From: Apricaphanius iberus
Lineage: Eukaryota > Chordata > Actinopteri > Cyprinodontiformes > Aphaniidae
Length of the DNA: 64,000 nucleotides
Assembly: GCA_028564705.1 (NCBI GenBank)
Contig: JAPXFQ010000483.1
Location: forward strand, 1,302,001-1,366,000
Reading direction: 5' to 3'
Part shown: piece by piece, positions 45,741 through 58,240 of the stretch
How the letters are laid out: every line of letters begins with the position of its first letter
Numbering within the stretch: position 1 is the stretch's first letter
The notes under the pieces: model-generated
The model's input: only the letters and a program-made list of their open reading frames with translations
Told to the model about the DNA's origin: nothing
The model's database searches: none
Translations under genes and position numbers: made by a program

Positions 45741-48189
45741 TTTGGTGAGTGGGCAGATACTCTGACAGACATGCAGACAGCAGGCTGTAAGAAACTTAGT
45801 TTTGAACTTAGTTTTAAGTTGGATAATGGGCAGACATTTGTTTCGTTAAAGCGGACCCTCCCTCCAACGTCTCTCCCAGAACTGCACTAATAAAGCTCCT
45901 GAAGGGGGTGGCTTTGGTTTTCAATAAATCTTCATACATCCCTGAAAATACTTGTGAGATCTACCAATAAAGTAACCCCAAAATATTAACAAATTGTTGC
46001 TCGACACCCGAGGCACATGACACATGTTTCTTATTAATGTTATTGTAAAATATCTGATATATTTCTTCATTAACAACAACTCAATCTTGGAATGTTGATA
46101 TTTATTTGATATTTGATATAGAATAGAATATTTTATATTAATAATTGTACTGTAATATTTCAGGTTTTCCTTCAATAGCTTCCATGCCATGTGACCAAGT
46201 GATAAGAAATCAATCTTAAAATGTCTTACTACATCCAGTTGGATAGTGCTCTGTTTACTGTACATAGATATATAGATTGGCACAACTTAATGGACAGATT
46301 CATTTTACCCACAGCTGTCTGTCTTAGTTTTGCACTTTAATGAAAGTTGCGTATGATTATGTATTTCCAATCTTTACTTTTTGTATATTTTTTATTTTTC
46401 TGCATACAGCGTCAATCTTATTGAGTCAAATTAAAATACTAAATGTTCTAAAATACTATCTATATTCAGTTATTGAAATATTATAGAAATATTTGACCTC
46501 ATAGAAATTACGTCAGTTACTTTGCTGAGTTTCTCCTTATGTACACCGGGTCTGTCATGCCCATGCCTCCACCATGCTTGCTCCAGATAACCACTTAGTG
46601 ATTCACAAGCATTCCTTTAAGTTTTCATTATATACACAGCAGAAAGTTACAGAGGTCCAGACCTCTGTGTCCTCAATGGTAGATACTGCCTTGAAAGCAC
46701 CTTGAATAACCCTGCTGTTGAAAATACAAATGAAACTACCTTGCCTTGCCAGGAACGCACTTGGAAAACTTTGAGTCTGGAAACACTGAAAACTTGGTCT
46801 TTGGAAACTTTAAAGATTAGGACTCTGGAGACTTGGGCTCTGGAGACTCCGAAGACTTAAACTCTTTAGAGTGGATTGTGCGTGTCTTGCTGCACGTTTA
46901 GCATGGGGGATTGCTCTCCGCACCCTGTTTGTAAAACAGGTGCAGAATGTTTTTGCAATGCTGTGCAATTTGCACCTATTTTAACAAGTGCAAACAGGTG
47001 ATTAGTAAGGCCCACAGTGTCCCAGTGAATGCTGGATAACCAGTTGTCATGCCCAGTGTCTGCAGGAGACAGTATCTCTTTGATTTGACCTAAAAAGCTA
47101 ACAATAAAAAGAAGAGTCCCTTGCAACCCCCTTTGCACAACCAAATATGTCCCACACTGTCTTACAGAGCAAGCTTTCCTCCCCATATAATTGACTTGTA
47201 TGAAGAAAAAAATAACATACAGGAAAAAAATATCCTCAAGTGAGAATATCACAATTAATTTATTTCAGTCATCTGAAAAAACTATTATACTTTTTATTTG
47301 ATAAGAAATAACTAATATATGGAAGAAGTGCAGATATGTGTTTTCAAAAATAATTAGCAAAGGTTTTGATGCCTCCTTGAAATTTTGTATTTTAGAATAT
47401 TTAAATATAAACAACTGCAAAACAATAAAACAATAAAAGCACACATGCTTTCTTAATGAATAAAGAAATAATAAAAGCAGAAGAATACTGATACGTTGCC
47501 TGACATACAGGCAGGTGCAGGCGGTAGGCCATTCTAGCAAGAATGTAGAGATATCTGCAGGCTTCTGTGGTGCTCTAAAATAGGTCACGTTCACATCAGG
47601 GACGTCTGCATAATTTTTCTGACTTCTCTGCAGCAGAAATGGTTCAGGCCACTGGCCCATGGCTATAAATGGGGGATGGGATAGATGAGACCTCTGCATT
47701 AAGCTTTAACAGAGTCAAAGATGCTGGGACATAAACACAAGAGTTAACAGAAGGTTTTAGCTAGAAAATATTAGGTTCAGTACTTCAGGTTTCCATAAAA
47801 TGGTTATTTTTCACATTTTTCTTTCTGTATCTTACAAACACATTATAGAATAAATGTTTGTATATTTATTATTGATTATTCTGTTTAAAGGAACGGCCTA
47901 ATGATCAGGTCGGTGACACTTTGGAGTGAATGTGTCCAGCCAAGCATTTGTTTTTACTACTTACCAGGCAGTCAAGCAGTGTTCATTTCCATTATACACA
48001 CATTTTGCACTTTTATGAACAAAATAATAATACCTATATCTAAGAACCATGACCGTAGAAATGACTATGGTTTTTTAGGGAGAGATTTTTTTTATTCCTT
48101 TCATCTGAAGCAGCCAGTGTTAACATTTTACAAGCATAATTTATCAAAACGTTACAGATTTGAAGACCAGTTAAGACAACACAATGGGA
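45741..48189. other. Non-coding stretch
   Basis: No gene is supported despite open frames of up to 144 codons, which are AT-rich and without motifs. At 46745-46862 there is a weak tandem pattern of about 15-18 bp (GACTCTGGAGACTTGGGCTC), perhaps a dying minisatellite. Confidence 0.45.
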
Positions 48190-48350
48190 AGAGTAGCCGT
48201 CTTGTAGTCAGAAAGCTATGGCTTCACTTCCAGCTTCCTTTGTATCATGTCGATTTCCTTCTGGCCAAGACTCTTAACTCAAAGTTGCCTTTGCTGATCT
48301 CTCTGTCAGTGCATAAATGTGTGTGTTTGTGAATGTGGCTCTAGCATGAA
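48190..48350 (+). repeat. tRNA-derived SINE, decayed copy
   Basis: The blocks GTAGCCGTCTTGTAGTCAG, CACTTCCAGCTTCCTT, GGCCAAGACTCTTAACTC and GTGTGTTTGTGAATGTGGCT follow the order of the SINE at 45277. The B box is damaged. Confidence 0.7.
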
Positions 48351-48969
48351 GAACTTGTAGTTGTCTGTATTACTAGGAAAACATAAAGTTAGACCATTTA
48401 CTTTGTTTGAGTTAGTTTTTTTCAAACAGGCACAGCATTTTCAGGAACAGCTGACAGTCTGCAATAGGGCAGCTACCTGTGGGTGATCCGCATAAAGTTG
48501 TTTCAGGTGGAGAAAAACCCAAATTGAACTTCATGGCTCCCGGAGGAAGTTTATTCAATGCAGTCGACATAACCTATGTTTTTTTTAAGAGTCCCAAAAA
48601 GGAAAATGTTCATGTGTTGTTTTGGTGGAGGGAGCAGGAAGGAATTATTCCCGAAGTTGCGCTGAAGACACAATGATGTCGGCATCGATCCATCCATACT
48701 TTCACTAATGGATCAAGCTATTTTTCTTTATAATTTTTCCCCTCAACTTTGATGGAAATGTTGTCCACTCCCTGGTTCTCCGTTCCTGCGTCACAGAAGG
48801 GTCTCTGGCAGCTGGATGCAGAGATAGAATTCTGGAATGCTCTCTACACAAATCCAGAATGTCAACATTTTATCTTTGGAAGTCTTAAACAAGCATAAAT
48901 ATTACATGAATATTTTGTTCCTTGCTACCCACTTGCAGTAAGGAAATCAGACTTATTAAGTTTAAGTTA
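48351..48969. other. Non-coding stretch
   Basis: Nothing identifiable. Confidence 0.45.
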
Positions 48970-49520
48970 CAATGGTCCCTCATTTATTGCGAGGGTTCTG
49001 AAAATAACCCGCAACAGGTGAAATCTGCAAAGTAATCATCTTTATTTTTTTAAATCATGTTTTAAGGCTGTAAACCCCCTCTCCACACATTTTTTCCAGA
49101 CATACATTAACATTTACTCACATTTCTCACTAGTTTTAATACTCAAACCCTCGTAGAAATAAAACATAAAAGTATTAATACGCAGTACGGTCTCTCCCCT
49201 GTTGCGTCGCTCGGTGCGTCTTTCTCCACTGAAGGTCTCTTAGCAGGTATCATTTCCGAGTGAGGAACATAATTATGGGCAGTTTTTTTTCCTTCTGGAT
49301 GAGGAAATTATTATAACCAGACATGATAAATTTGGCAAGCACAGGAGACATCACAGGAGGAGATTCAAAACTGCACTCAATCATTTAGGATGCAGAACAC
49401 AACGCACGTTAGTGCACCATAAATGAAGCATTTAAATTGTGCTATTTAAAAAAATCCACCAACAGTGAAGCAACAAAGGATGGACCTGCGTTATAGCAAA
49501 GGAACTGCAGCTATATGAAG
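48970..49520. mobile_element. Tigger/pogo-like MITE (tentative)
   Basis: It opens ACAATGGTCCCTCATTTATT followed by GCGAGGGTT and AACCCGCAACAGGTGAAATC, resembling the CAGTGGTCCCTCGTTTATCGC termini of pogo-type MITEs. At about 49480-49500 GGATGGACCTGCGTTATAGC may be the mirrored other end. No coding sequence. Confidence 0.5.
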
Positions 49521-49658
49521 CTTTAACTGCTTCTGCTGTGTAAAGTCTGTATCGCCTGCGTGCGTTTCTGAGTGCACTCTGGACCGCTTGTTCCAGATTT
49601 TAGGAGATTTTATCTGACCTGTCGGCATCAGGGAGCTGCTAAATAAATGCAGGAAACT

Positions 49659-49672
49659 TCAGCCTCATCATC
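49659..49672. repeat. L1 target-site duplication, left copy
   Basis: TCAGCCTCATCATC directly precedes the oligo-T (element poly-A) and is repeated exactly at 53845-53858. Confidence 0.9.
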
Positions 49673-51590
49673 TTTTTTGTTTTTGTTTTTACGTGTCCTG
49701 TCTAGCAGTTTGCTACTCAGAATTGGTGTCTCAGTACCAAGCCCACCAAGAGAGGAACAGATGGAGGCACAAGGGGAACACCCAGCGGCCGCAATGCTGG
49801 GGCCCGGTAGGTTGCAAGGACAAGTCCACGCACTCCGCCGGTAACCCGCTCCGCCAGGGAAGGCCTGGGACAGGACCCGGAAGCCACGGAGATCAGAGGC
49901 ACATTGACCGCCAGCAGGGCCCCGACCAGGGATCGGCTAACAAGGGTTCCCCATTGCTGCTGCAAGATCAGTCAGCCGACGGTCGACAGACGCCAATGCC
50001 ACCCGAGGCCAATCCCCACCGCCAACAACCCAGCTCCCACACACACATACACACGCCGGGGAGCCATAGTAAAAGCCGCAGCGGATGTATGCCCTCCCCA
50101 GGCCAGCCAGCACCCGGACATATAATCCCAGGACCTATTTCAAACGAATAAGGGCATGGGAAGAGCCCCAGCCTCTCTCCCCCTGCTTGAATGTGGTGTT
50201 GTTGCGTGTTGTTCTAATGTGCACTTAAAACAGAGGGGTGGGAGATGGGAGGGCTGCCAGGCACCCCCATCTCCCACCCCGGGCCCTAAGTGTCTAGATG
50301 CAGTTAAGCAGTGTGTACCGGCACCAGGGATCAAGACCGCCACCGGGCAGCGAAGACGGAAACTCCTCCCCTCACCCCAGTGACGTGCCCACGCCCCAAG
50401 GCCCTATGTGAATGGTATAATGAAGGAGCAGGTGGACAGAGGCGTCTGGGGATGGGGAGAAAATGACTGGGGTGACACAATACAATACACAGGGAGCCAG
50501 CTCCCCTGCTGACTCCAATAGGCAACCCCGTTCAGCACAATCCACCAGGGTTGGGAGACCCCAGTACCTCAAAGTCAGGGCCCATGACCGCGGCAACACC
50601 AGCCAGGGGGACCTAACATTCAGACTACTATCGAAACACAGGACACTAGACACCCAGGTTGAGTTTAGACCCCCCCCCCCTCCAACCACACCCCATTACG
50701 GGGGAGCACCTGTGCTGCACGGTAAGCAACCCCCCCCCCCCCCCCCCCCGCAAACAAAAGAGGCCCCCAGCACCACTAGGTACCCCCGCGCTGAAGTAAG
50801 AACCCAGCGCATCATCCACTTGGATACCCTGACCACACCACGCCGTGAGCAGACCGAGGCCCCAGGCGGCCGACCCAGCAGGCCGTCATCCAACACCCTT
50901 GCTATTGCCGTCCGATGGCTGGGAAGCGACTAAACCCAGCGCCCCCACCACCAGCCTACACCTCACCACCCGGCCAGACCCCCGCAGAGGCGAACCGACA
51001 CCGACCAATGGGCCCGACTCCAGCACCCTGCGGAGTACTTGTGCCAAGACCCAGGAGCCACGTCCAGTACCAATATGGCTGACGGGGCCCAGAGATACCG
51101 CCCACCCGCCACAGCCACCCGCAGACACCCTGACATGCAGGCACGGCAAGGGGCCATCGGGGAGCCGGCGACAAGAACCAGCCCATGGAGACGGAAAAGG
51201 CAGTAGCACCCGCCGGCCACTGGCAAACCATAGACTTCTGAGCCGGCACCGGCGTCAGAGGCCCCCTACCCACCAAGCCCTGGTCAGGACCCCAGCTAGG
51301 GGGGCGCAACGCCCCCAGGCCCAGCCCAGACCCACCCCACAGCAGCACAGCACCAGGCCAGTAACCCATGTCCACCAGAGCAACCGCCCTAAGGCGCCGC
51401 ATGCAGCCACTAGGAGTCACCACCCAAAGCCCCTATAGTCCCACCCCAGGTGTAGGTCAAGCGGACCTACCCCAAGGACCCCCGGTAGACGCCCCTGACC
51501 CTAAAGCTCCACATCAGCGACCGCGTCCCACAGAACAAAATCGAGGGCCCCGCCCCCACTAGGTAATGGAGCTGATTAAGGGAGACCAGA
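49673..51590 (-). other. GC-rich 3' region of the L1 element
   Basis: About 1.9 kb of markedly GC-rich DNA, C-rich on the plus strand, with 20 consecutive C at 50730-50749 and another run of 10 at about 50672-50681. Many overlapping open frames of 60-200 codons exist on both strands, all Pro/Arg/Gly-rich; they are a consequence of base composition, not genes. The target duplication shows the whole block arrived with the L1. It probably includes the end of ORF2 and the 3' UTR; G-rich 3' UTRs occur in L1 lineages. Where ORF2 ends I cannot tell. Confidence 0.7.
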
Positions 51591-53844
51591 AAAATTGATC
51601 AGATGTGGAGGCAGAAGCCGTTTCTAGTCCAATGTAATTCAGAAGATCTCTATATTATATATATTGATATATACTATACTAAATTGATGTTTTTGTTATA
51701 CTGATTTTAATTTTTCCAGTTGAAGATGATATTTTTCTTAGTGATGCATAAGGCGTGTGAACTAATTGCATTAACTTTGTATCTATGGTAACTGGTAAGC
51801 TGGTAGATTGTAAACAGGTATTAGACGACGTAAAACCCATCTTGAACATCCGTTGGCCTGTATAATGTTCCATATGAAGGATTTTATATTGTATTAATTG
51901 TAGATTAGGATTTTAAAGAAATTTAAAGGTTCTTAAAGAAATCTGAGACCAGAGGTTTTGGTCAAATGAGATGGACAAGTCGTTCTCCCATTTTGAAATA
52001 GGAAGGGCTATTGATTCATCTAATGTATTTAATGTTTTATATTTTTTTAGATAGCAGTTTGGGAGAGTTTAAGTCTAAAGTCTAAAACTTTTACAGGAAT
52101 TTGTAATTCAGCCGTGTTGAGCCTAAATTTATCTTTCATAATCAATTTAATTTGTTGATATTCTAAGAATTTATTCTTGTTAATCCCGTGTTGCATGACC
52201 AGTTTATTGAATGGGATAAAGTATGTTCCATCAAATATGTGTTCCAGGTATTCAATTCCTTTACAACCCTAGTCTGGAAAATTGATCATATATTTTTTTG
52301 TAAGATGTCCAGGTTGTTCCAGATGGGTGTATGTCTGCATGGGACTAGTAAGGACTCTGTCATTTTAAGAAATTCCCACCAAGCTGTCAGAGAGGAGCTG
52401 ATACTGATAATTTTAAAATATTCTTATAAAATATACTCTTCCAATAAGTGATATGGGAAGGGATTTACATCTTGCCAGATAATATTCTACTTTTTTTAAA
52501 AGTGGGACATAGTTTAGCTTTGATAAGTCTGTCAGTCTTGGTGAGATATGGATTGCTAAATATATAATATTTCCTGACCAGAGTTTCACAGCAACGGGAC
52601 TCTGGAAGGAACAATTGATTGGAGGACTGTAGATTTTAACCAATTTATGGTATAGTCTGAAACTCTTGAATAAGATTTTATCAACTCTACCCGAGAGAGA
52701 GAGGTTTGTGAATGCTGTAGAAAAAGTAGTACATCAACTGCATACAGACTAATTTTATGTTCTACTTTACTACATTGTATACCTTTAATATTATTAGTTT
52801 GCCTGATTGCTGCTGCTGCTAATGGTTAAAAAAAATAGAAATAGGGAGAAAGTGGTCATCCCTGCCTGGTACCTCTCTGAAAGAAAAACCTTGATGATTT
52901 TTGATTGTTAGTCCAAATAAATGCCGTTGGGAGCTGTATAATATTTTTAACCAGTTTATAAAATAATTTCTGAACCCGAATTTATGTAAGGTTGCAACTA
53001 AGAATTTCCAGTTAACTCTATCAAGTGCTTTTTCTGCATCTAAAGATAATATCTTGGTTTGCATGTTTTTACAGTAGCAATAATCTATTAAATCTATAAA
53101 CTATGTGAATTTGTGGAGGAAAGCCTCTCTTTTATAAAAACCTGTTTGATCAGGATGGATTATTGGAGGTGTTATTTTCTCTATTCCTCTTTGCAGATAA
53201 TTTTAAGGTCAACATTGATCAGAGAAATGGGATGATAACTCGTAGGAGACATAAGGTCTTTCCCTGGCTTTAATAGAAGATTGATGTAGGCAGAGTTCAT
53301 GTTTGGCAGTAGTTGGCCATTTTCCTTGGTTTCCTGTAACATTTTGTAAAATGTTGGTGCCAGAATATTCCAGAATTCTTTATAGAACTCTGCAGGAAAT
53401 CCATCTGGGCCTGGAGCTTTATTATTGGGCAGGCTTTGGAGGGCCTCCAGGAGTTCAGCCACTGTTAGCAGTGAATCTAGGACCATTGCTTGACTGTCTG
53501 ATAGTTTAGGAAGAGTTATTTTATCCAGAAATTGTTCAATTTCATTATTCGATGGGTTCATTTCTGGTGTGTATAAAGTCTCATAAAAGTCTTTGAAAGT
53601 GTTGTTTATTCTTTCAGGATCATATACTATACTCCCAGTTTGGTCTTTGATTGCAGATATAGTTGTTTTTTTCTTTATTTAGGCTATTTTTAGCTGGTTA
53701 GCTAAGACGCTACCTGATTTATTACTATGTTCAAAGTTTTCTATTCAAAGTCTTTGAATTAAGAACTGTGTCCGTTTATGAATAATTCCTTTTAATTCTA
53801 ATTTTGCTTTACGTATTTTGCTTAAGCTCTCCTCATCCAGGGAA
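51591..53844 (-). pseudogene. L1 ORF2: reverse transcriptase remains
   Basis: From 53844 leftwards the minus strand shows KDFYETLYTPEMNPSNNEIE-like sequence near 53590, then LPNNKAPGPDGFPAEFYKEF near 53420, AYINLLLKPGKDLMSPTSYH near 53260, a lost segment, LSLDAEKALDRVNWKFLV near 53040 (the LDAEKAFD block), LHKFGFRNYFINWLKILYSS and, near 52733-52744, the catalytic box, which reads YAVD and not YADD because codon 52736-52738 is GTT. After that come thumb-like stretches to about 51680 with stops. The Asp to Val change alone would kill the RT. Confidence 0.88.
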
Positions 53845-53858
53845 TCAGCCTCATCATC
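53845..53858. repeat. L1 target-site duplication, right copy
   Basis: TCAGCCTCATCATC, identical to 49659-49672. Confidence 0.9.
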
Positions 53859-54511
53859 ACACTACCGATCCTCCTATGGTCAGCTGTTTAGCAGAGTGAT
53901 ACCCTGATCTCCACTCCTGCTCCTAATGTCATAATTTCAGCTCTGCCATCCATACTGCTGGAGTGTAAATTCTATATTAAAGTGTTCCTCTGTTGTGGAT
54001 TAACTCCAAAACTGTCAATTAGCTCTATTCACAGTTGAGGATCCAGCGGTCCTCAGCAGGTTCGAAAGATTGATATCTGTTCCAGAGAACAAAGAAGAAA
54101 AGACACAAAAACAACCAGAACTGTATTGTTATGAGATGCACCTGCAGGACGGGTTCACCGAATGTGCGCTCGGACTAAACAGGGCTCATCTCTTTCATTG
54201 AACACAAAGAAAAAAAGAATCACATGACATGGTCACCCCCAGAACATACACATTCATTGTCTGCCAAAGAATCACATACTTCCCCCACTCTGCTTCTCAC
54301 TCACATGATTTACAGACACCCCGCTCTTATAGGGGTCTTGCCCCAAGCTATCTTTCTTCCTGTTCCAACACAACTGGTGAAATTTCCTCCCTCCTTATCA
54401 GTTCATCCTCTAAACACAGCTAGGTATTTATGACTGGTGTAAAAGCCTGGTACAAATTTAAGATTGTTTCCACTTCAAATCCCTATTTTTATTCGCTGGA
54501 ACACGAATGAA
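53859..54511 (-). other. Probable ERV 3' LTR region
   Basis: This lies directly downstream of env on the minus strand. Reading that strand there is a purine-rich run (AAGGAGGGAGGAAA near 54395), a TATA-like CCCTATAAGAGCG near 54335, and CT-rich and AACA-containing sequence toward 54000. That is the layout of a 3' LTR, but without the 5' LTR I cannot fix its ends. Confidence 0.4.
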
Positions 54512-56412
54512 TTACCCTCTTCGGACCTCCCCTGCTGGCTCTTGCATGGAAACCACCATGTATTGTCCTTGCATATTATTACCCACCGCTTTCTCAATAC
54601 ACCTTATAACTAGAGAGTGAATGCAGGGGATGCAACAGCATCCACAAAGAACCATAACTGCTACAAACAATGCCAAGGACATCATTATAGACATTACAAG
54701 AGTTTTCCATTTCCCAAATATATTATTCAGTAAATTATCCCACATTGAGCTGTCCACACCAGATTTTTTTTTAAATCTGTTTGAGAGAGTTCTAAGTCCC
54801 TCCACTGCTTTAGTTGATTTTCCTTCTAAGGCTGAATGTGCAACATTGGTCACCAAATATGGAACATACACCACCTTTTTCAGCTAATAGCATATCTACT
54901 GCAATTCTGTTTTGGAAAGCCATCAGGGAAGTAGATTTGAGTTGCTCATGAACAGCTTCAAATCCATCTCTAGTGTTGTTTGCGAGTTTCTGAACATTGT
55001 AGTGGACATAATTTATTCTATCTACATTTTTATTGATCTTGCACCACCAACAGAGACTAGATTCCCAGCCTGCTGAGATTTGATTCACTAATTTATACTT
55101 ATCCGGTACTCCTCTAGGAACTCCTATGGCATCTATATATGTGGGGTCATCGTGTTGGCCGACCTTTTGGATCTGTGGGTTCCTTGTGATAATGAAAGCT
55201 GATCACCGGTGGGGTCATAAGTAAATACTACCACTGGCATAATCAATGTATCCGGAGCACACAATCCTGTCCAATTTCTGGGAAGTGTTGAACGAAGTAT
55301 ACTTACCCCACAATACCACAAAATGTCTACACGGGCCTGGAAGGATTTGGTAAAATGTTGTACTGTATCACATAATGAGATATTCATAGAACCGACCGGT
55401 TTATTTCCTTTGGAGGTGTTATAAAAGCATGTAAAATTACTAGGGGCTATATAACTATAAAAAAAATGGAGGGGTGGCTCTATTGTGAGCTATGGGGAAC
55501 GTTTTTTCCCACGCAGAACATTCATAGAGGGGACTCACTTTAGAGAGTAGAGATACTAAACAGGTTAACTTAAGTTCAGATGGGGTGGGCAACACTCTAA
55601 GGAGAGGCCTTGGACCCATGCAAACTATACAATCCTGCCCAATCCCCTGACCTGTGCGCTCTGCCATAAGTAGCCAGTTATTTGTAGAACCCCCTATACC
55701 TGTCATCATTTCAAAATAATCCTCTGTAGTAGGGTCTTCTTTAACTGTGATTCCATGGTCTACTGAGGCTCGGTTCTGTACTACAGTGGTTGTTACATTA
55801 CAGAGCTCTTGACTTACTAGGATTGGGAAATGGACATCCTTTCTTTAATAGGAACATTGCACACGCTTGTTGATACATGTTTTTTTGGAAATAAACTGCT
55901 TTGTGTTAGATTTACCGTTGAATCAATTTATCTACAGCTTTGGTCAATCTCACCAGAGGGCGCTGGTGTTTAGCATATGCAGTAGTGGTGTAAGATCTCC
56001 AATCATATTCTATAGGGTCTGCAATTAAGGTGGACCAGCTAGTGTCCATCTGATCATTAGTCATGTACCATAAGGGATAACTTTTATACATGATTCCTTT
56101 TTTCTCAGCATACTTTAGCGTAGTTAAAGGGATAGCAATAACTGCTGACCCATTGACAGGAATGCAAATTTGTGGGAACGTCACATGCATTCGTTGTGTT
56201 CCACACTGGGAGGACTTAGGAGGCGTGGCTACGTTGGTTCTTTTGGAGCTTTGTAATAGGGTTGAGCTCCCAGGATTAGAATCACCATTTTGGGAATTGT
56301 TATATGGCCATTCACCACACATATAAAAGATCACATTAACTATCAAGAGACCAGTTAGTGCTAGGATCGACAGAACTGGTCCCCTTTCCCATGGATGCCT
56401 CCTAGGAGCCAT
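54512..56412 (-). pseudogene. env: ERV envelope gene, several frame breaks
   Basis: The N-terminal part (56412-55912) starts at an ATG, has a basic stretch and a hydrophobic segment at about residues 13-31 (signal or anchor) and ends at a stop. Open pieces follow at 55709-55455, 55387-55133, 55088-54810 and 54874-54512. The third-last piece ends with an RSKR furin-like site, marking the border of surface and transmembrane subunits. The next contains the immunosuppressive-like domain region and CX6CC at about 54855-54880. The last has a roughly 25-residue hydrophobic membrane span near residues 60-85, a Cys cluster after it and a short tail. Env proteins bind receptors and fuse membranes; here at least four breaks prevent a whole product. 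Confidence 0.87.
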
Positions 56413-57549
56413 ATTGGGAAATTACTTTATTACTTTTAACCAAGTTGTACTTTTTTGTTATTTTTGGTGGTTATTGATAAGAAGGGATGTGTCTATTTTT
56501 GATTTTAGGTTCTATTATATTCTAACATTGTGGACGAGGCCCCAGAGAAAAACAATGCAGATTATTACCCACACGATGATGAAAAAACACAACTGGCAGT
56601 CTGTTAACTCATTTAACGGACTGAACAGTCCGTTAAATGGGTGTTCAGAAACCCTTACTTCACCAGTGTTAGGAAACTGGACCTGTTAAAGAAAATAGTT
56701 AGAACATATTTGTAATCAAAACAAAAAGTGTTTACAAAAAGTATATTATGTTTTTAGCCTCTTAAGTCTCTGTCTTCTGCCCTTGTTGATGATCCCTCTG
56801 AAACTGCTGGCAGCTGCAAGGGTGCTGATTTTGATATATGTATGTGTAATCAGATTTTTGAGACTCTTAATAAATGAGAGAGATTACTTTAAGCGTTTGG
56901 AGGTTTTAATATTATTTGAATTGATCGTACAGGAGGACAGAAACACATTACAGCAAATGTGGAATACTGACCTGTCTCAGTCTATCAACAACAAGCTTAT
57001 ATTTTTACAAGCAATTTTGGTCCATCTACTCTACTCGATAAAGTACAACTCTGTTGATAAAAATCAGAGACTTTGTGTCGCCTTTCTCTTAGATTACAAA
57101 GTTGAGAACTTTGTGTATCTTTAAGGATGCCCGGTTGAAGAACCATCTCCATGGTAACACAGGATATGGACTATCATTATCAAAAACTCTCTGAACATAT
57201 CCTGGGTAAAGACGTCACTTAATAAGACTAGTCATTCAAACTGATACTACAACATTAAGTAAACCAGGTCACAGTTGATTACAAAGTACAGAAATACATA
57301 ACATTAAATTCTTTCCACCACTGTATGGAATCCTCTTCTTCCCAAATATTCCCTCTTTGAAATGGCAATTACTTTATCAATTGACCATTTCCCCCAATCA
57401 AACACATATAGGCAATTTCTTCAGGTGGAGCAGGCCCCGCCTCCTGTGGCTTATCTCACCGATGTGAGCCAGGTGAGCTCTGTAGGTGCAGGAGCCGGGC
57501 CGTGAGTAATGTGTGGAGCTGGCAGGTAGGAGGTCACCAAAGATTTCAG
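56413..57549 (-). other. ERV segment between integrase and env; no clear coding
   Basis: The right part, to about 57300, is the tail of pol (a minus frame with QWWKEFNVMY-like text). The plus-strand frame of 113 codons at 56783-57124 is AT-rich with no motif and I do not think it is a gene. A perfect hairpin lies at 56610-56639. Confidence 0.5.
56610..56639. repeat. Perfect 14 bp inverted repeat (hairpin)
   Basis: CATTTAACGGACTG, two bases AA, then its exact complement CAGTCCGTTAAATG. It sits in AT-rich sequence between the integrase and env remains of the ERV. Confidence 0.95.
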
Positions 57550-58240
57550 CTATTGATGTTCTCCACGGGGATCAGGAGCAGGATGTGGAGAGACTTGAGG
57601 TCCTCTGCCAGCCGAGGGGTCAGGGAAGACCTTGCCAGTAAACATCTCATAAGGGGTCAGGCCTTTGGTTCTGCAGACTGAGGCTCTGATAGCTATAAGA
57701 GTAATGGCTAGGGCATCCAGCCAATTTAGCCTTGTTTGTGCTGATATTTTTGCCAGCTTTGACTTTAAATTTAGGTTTGAGCGCTCAATGACACCCTGGG
57801 ATTGTGGGTGGTAAACTGTGCCAAATTTATGAGATATCCCTATGTGCTTCTCAACCGATTGCAAATGTTCATTTTTAAAATGGGTCCCATTGTCAGATCT
57901 GACACGGGTTGGGAAACCATGAATAGGGATTCAGTGGTTAATCAAATACTTAACCACCATTCTAGAGTCCTCCCTCCTAGCAGGAAATACTTCAATCCAT
58001 GATGTCAGGGGGTCTATCATAACGAACAAATACCTGTAACCCCTAATAGGAGTTGCCATATCTGTATAATCAATGACCACTTCCTCACCTGGCCGAGATA
58101 GGTTCTGAAAAGTTCCCATCTCTGACTTGATAGTAGCTTTTGGGTAAAACTGCCCACAAACCGTGCATTCACTCAGAAAATGTTTGATCCAGTCTGTTAA
58201 AAATGGGTGCCACCAAAAACACAAGTTCCTCTTCATCTGA
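57550..58240 (-). pseudogene. pol: ERV integrase, one internal stop
   Basis: The minus strand from about 58236 shows the second half of the zinc-binding site (CTVCGQF), then the first catalytic Asp in a DYTDM context near 58070. A TGA at 57931-57933 is followed in the same frame by the SDNGT-type motif with the second Asp near 57900 and the YHPQSQG..E motif with the Glu near 57790, then the conserved GLTPYE region near 57650. All three acidic residues of the DDE centre are therefore present and the frame is open except for the one stop. The gene integrates viral DNA in the nucleus. Its C-terminus is proline-rich and ends at 57550. Confidence 0.9.

Larger units (their letters stand above)
49673..53844 (-). 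mobile_element. L1-clade LINE, 5'-truncated, with intact target duplication
   Basis: A T-rich run at 49673-49691 is the poly-A tail read from the other strand. Moving right there is a 1.9 kb GC-rich region, then the ORF2 remains on the minus strand. The truncation point at 53844 is followed by the second copy of the 14 bp duplication. Both ends are thus fixed to the base. The RT has the L1-type NNKAPGPDGFPAEFYKEFW block. ORF1, the endonuclease and the promoter are lost through 5' truncation, the usual result of target-primed reverse transcription. Confidence 0.93.

Noticed and set aside
47901..48332. 143-codon plus-strand open frame
   Set aside because: AT-rich, no motifs, and its end runs into a SINE copy.
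49693..51562. Long Pro/Arg-rich open frames (up to 197 codons) on both strands
   Set aside because: They overlap in several frames and both strands of a GC-rich block that is bracketed by an L1 target duplication. Low stop frequency follows from base composition.
54990..55060. A CWWC motif in the ERV transmembrane part resembling the CXXC isomerase motif of surface subunits
   Set aside because: It lies after the furin-like site, on the wrong side for the canonical motif, at a position where related envelopes have no Cys pair. Probably mutation; one base shift removes it.
56783..57124. 113-codon plus-strand frame with hydrophobic start
   Set aside because: Antisense to a decayed ERV region, AT-rich, no recognisable family.
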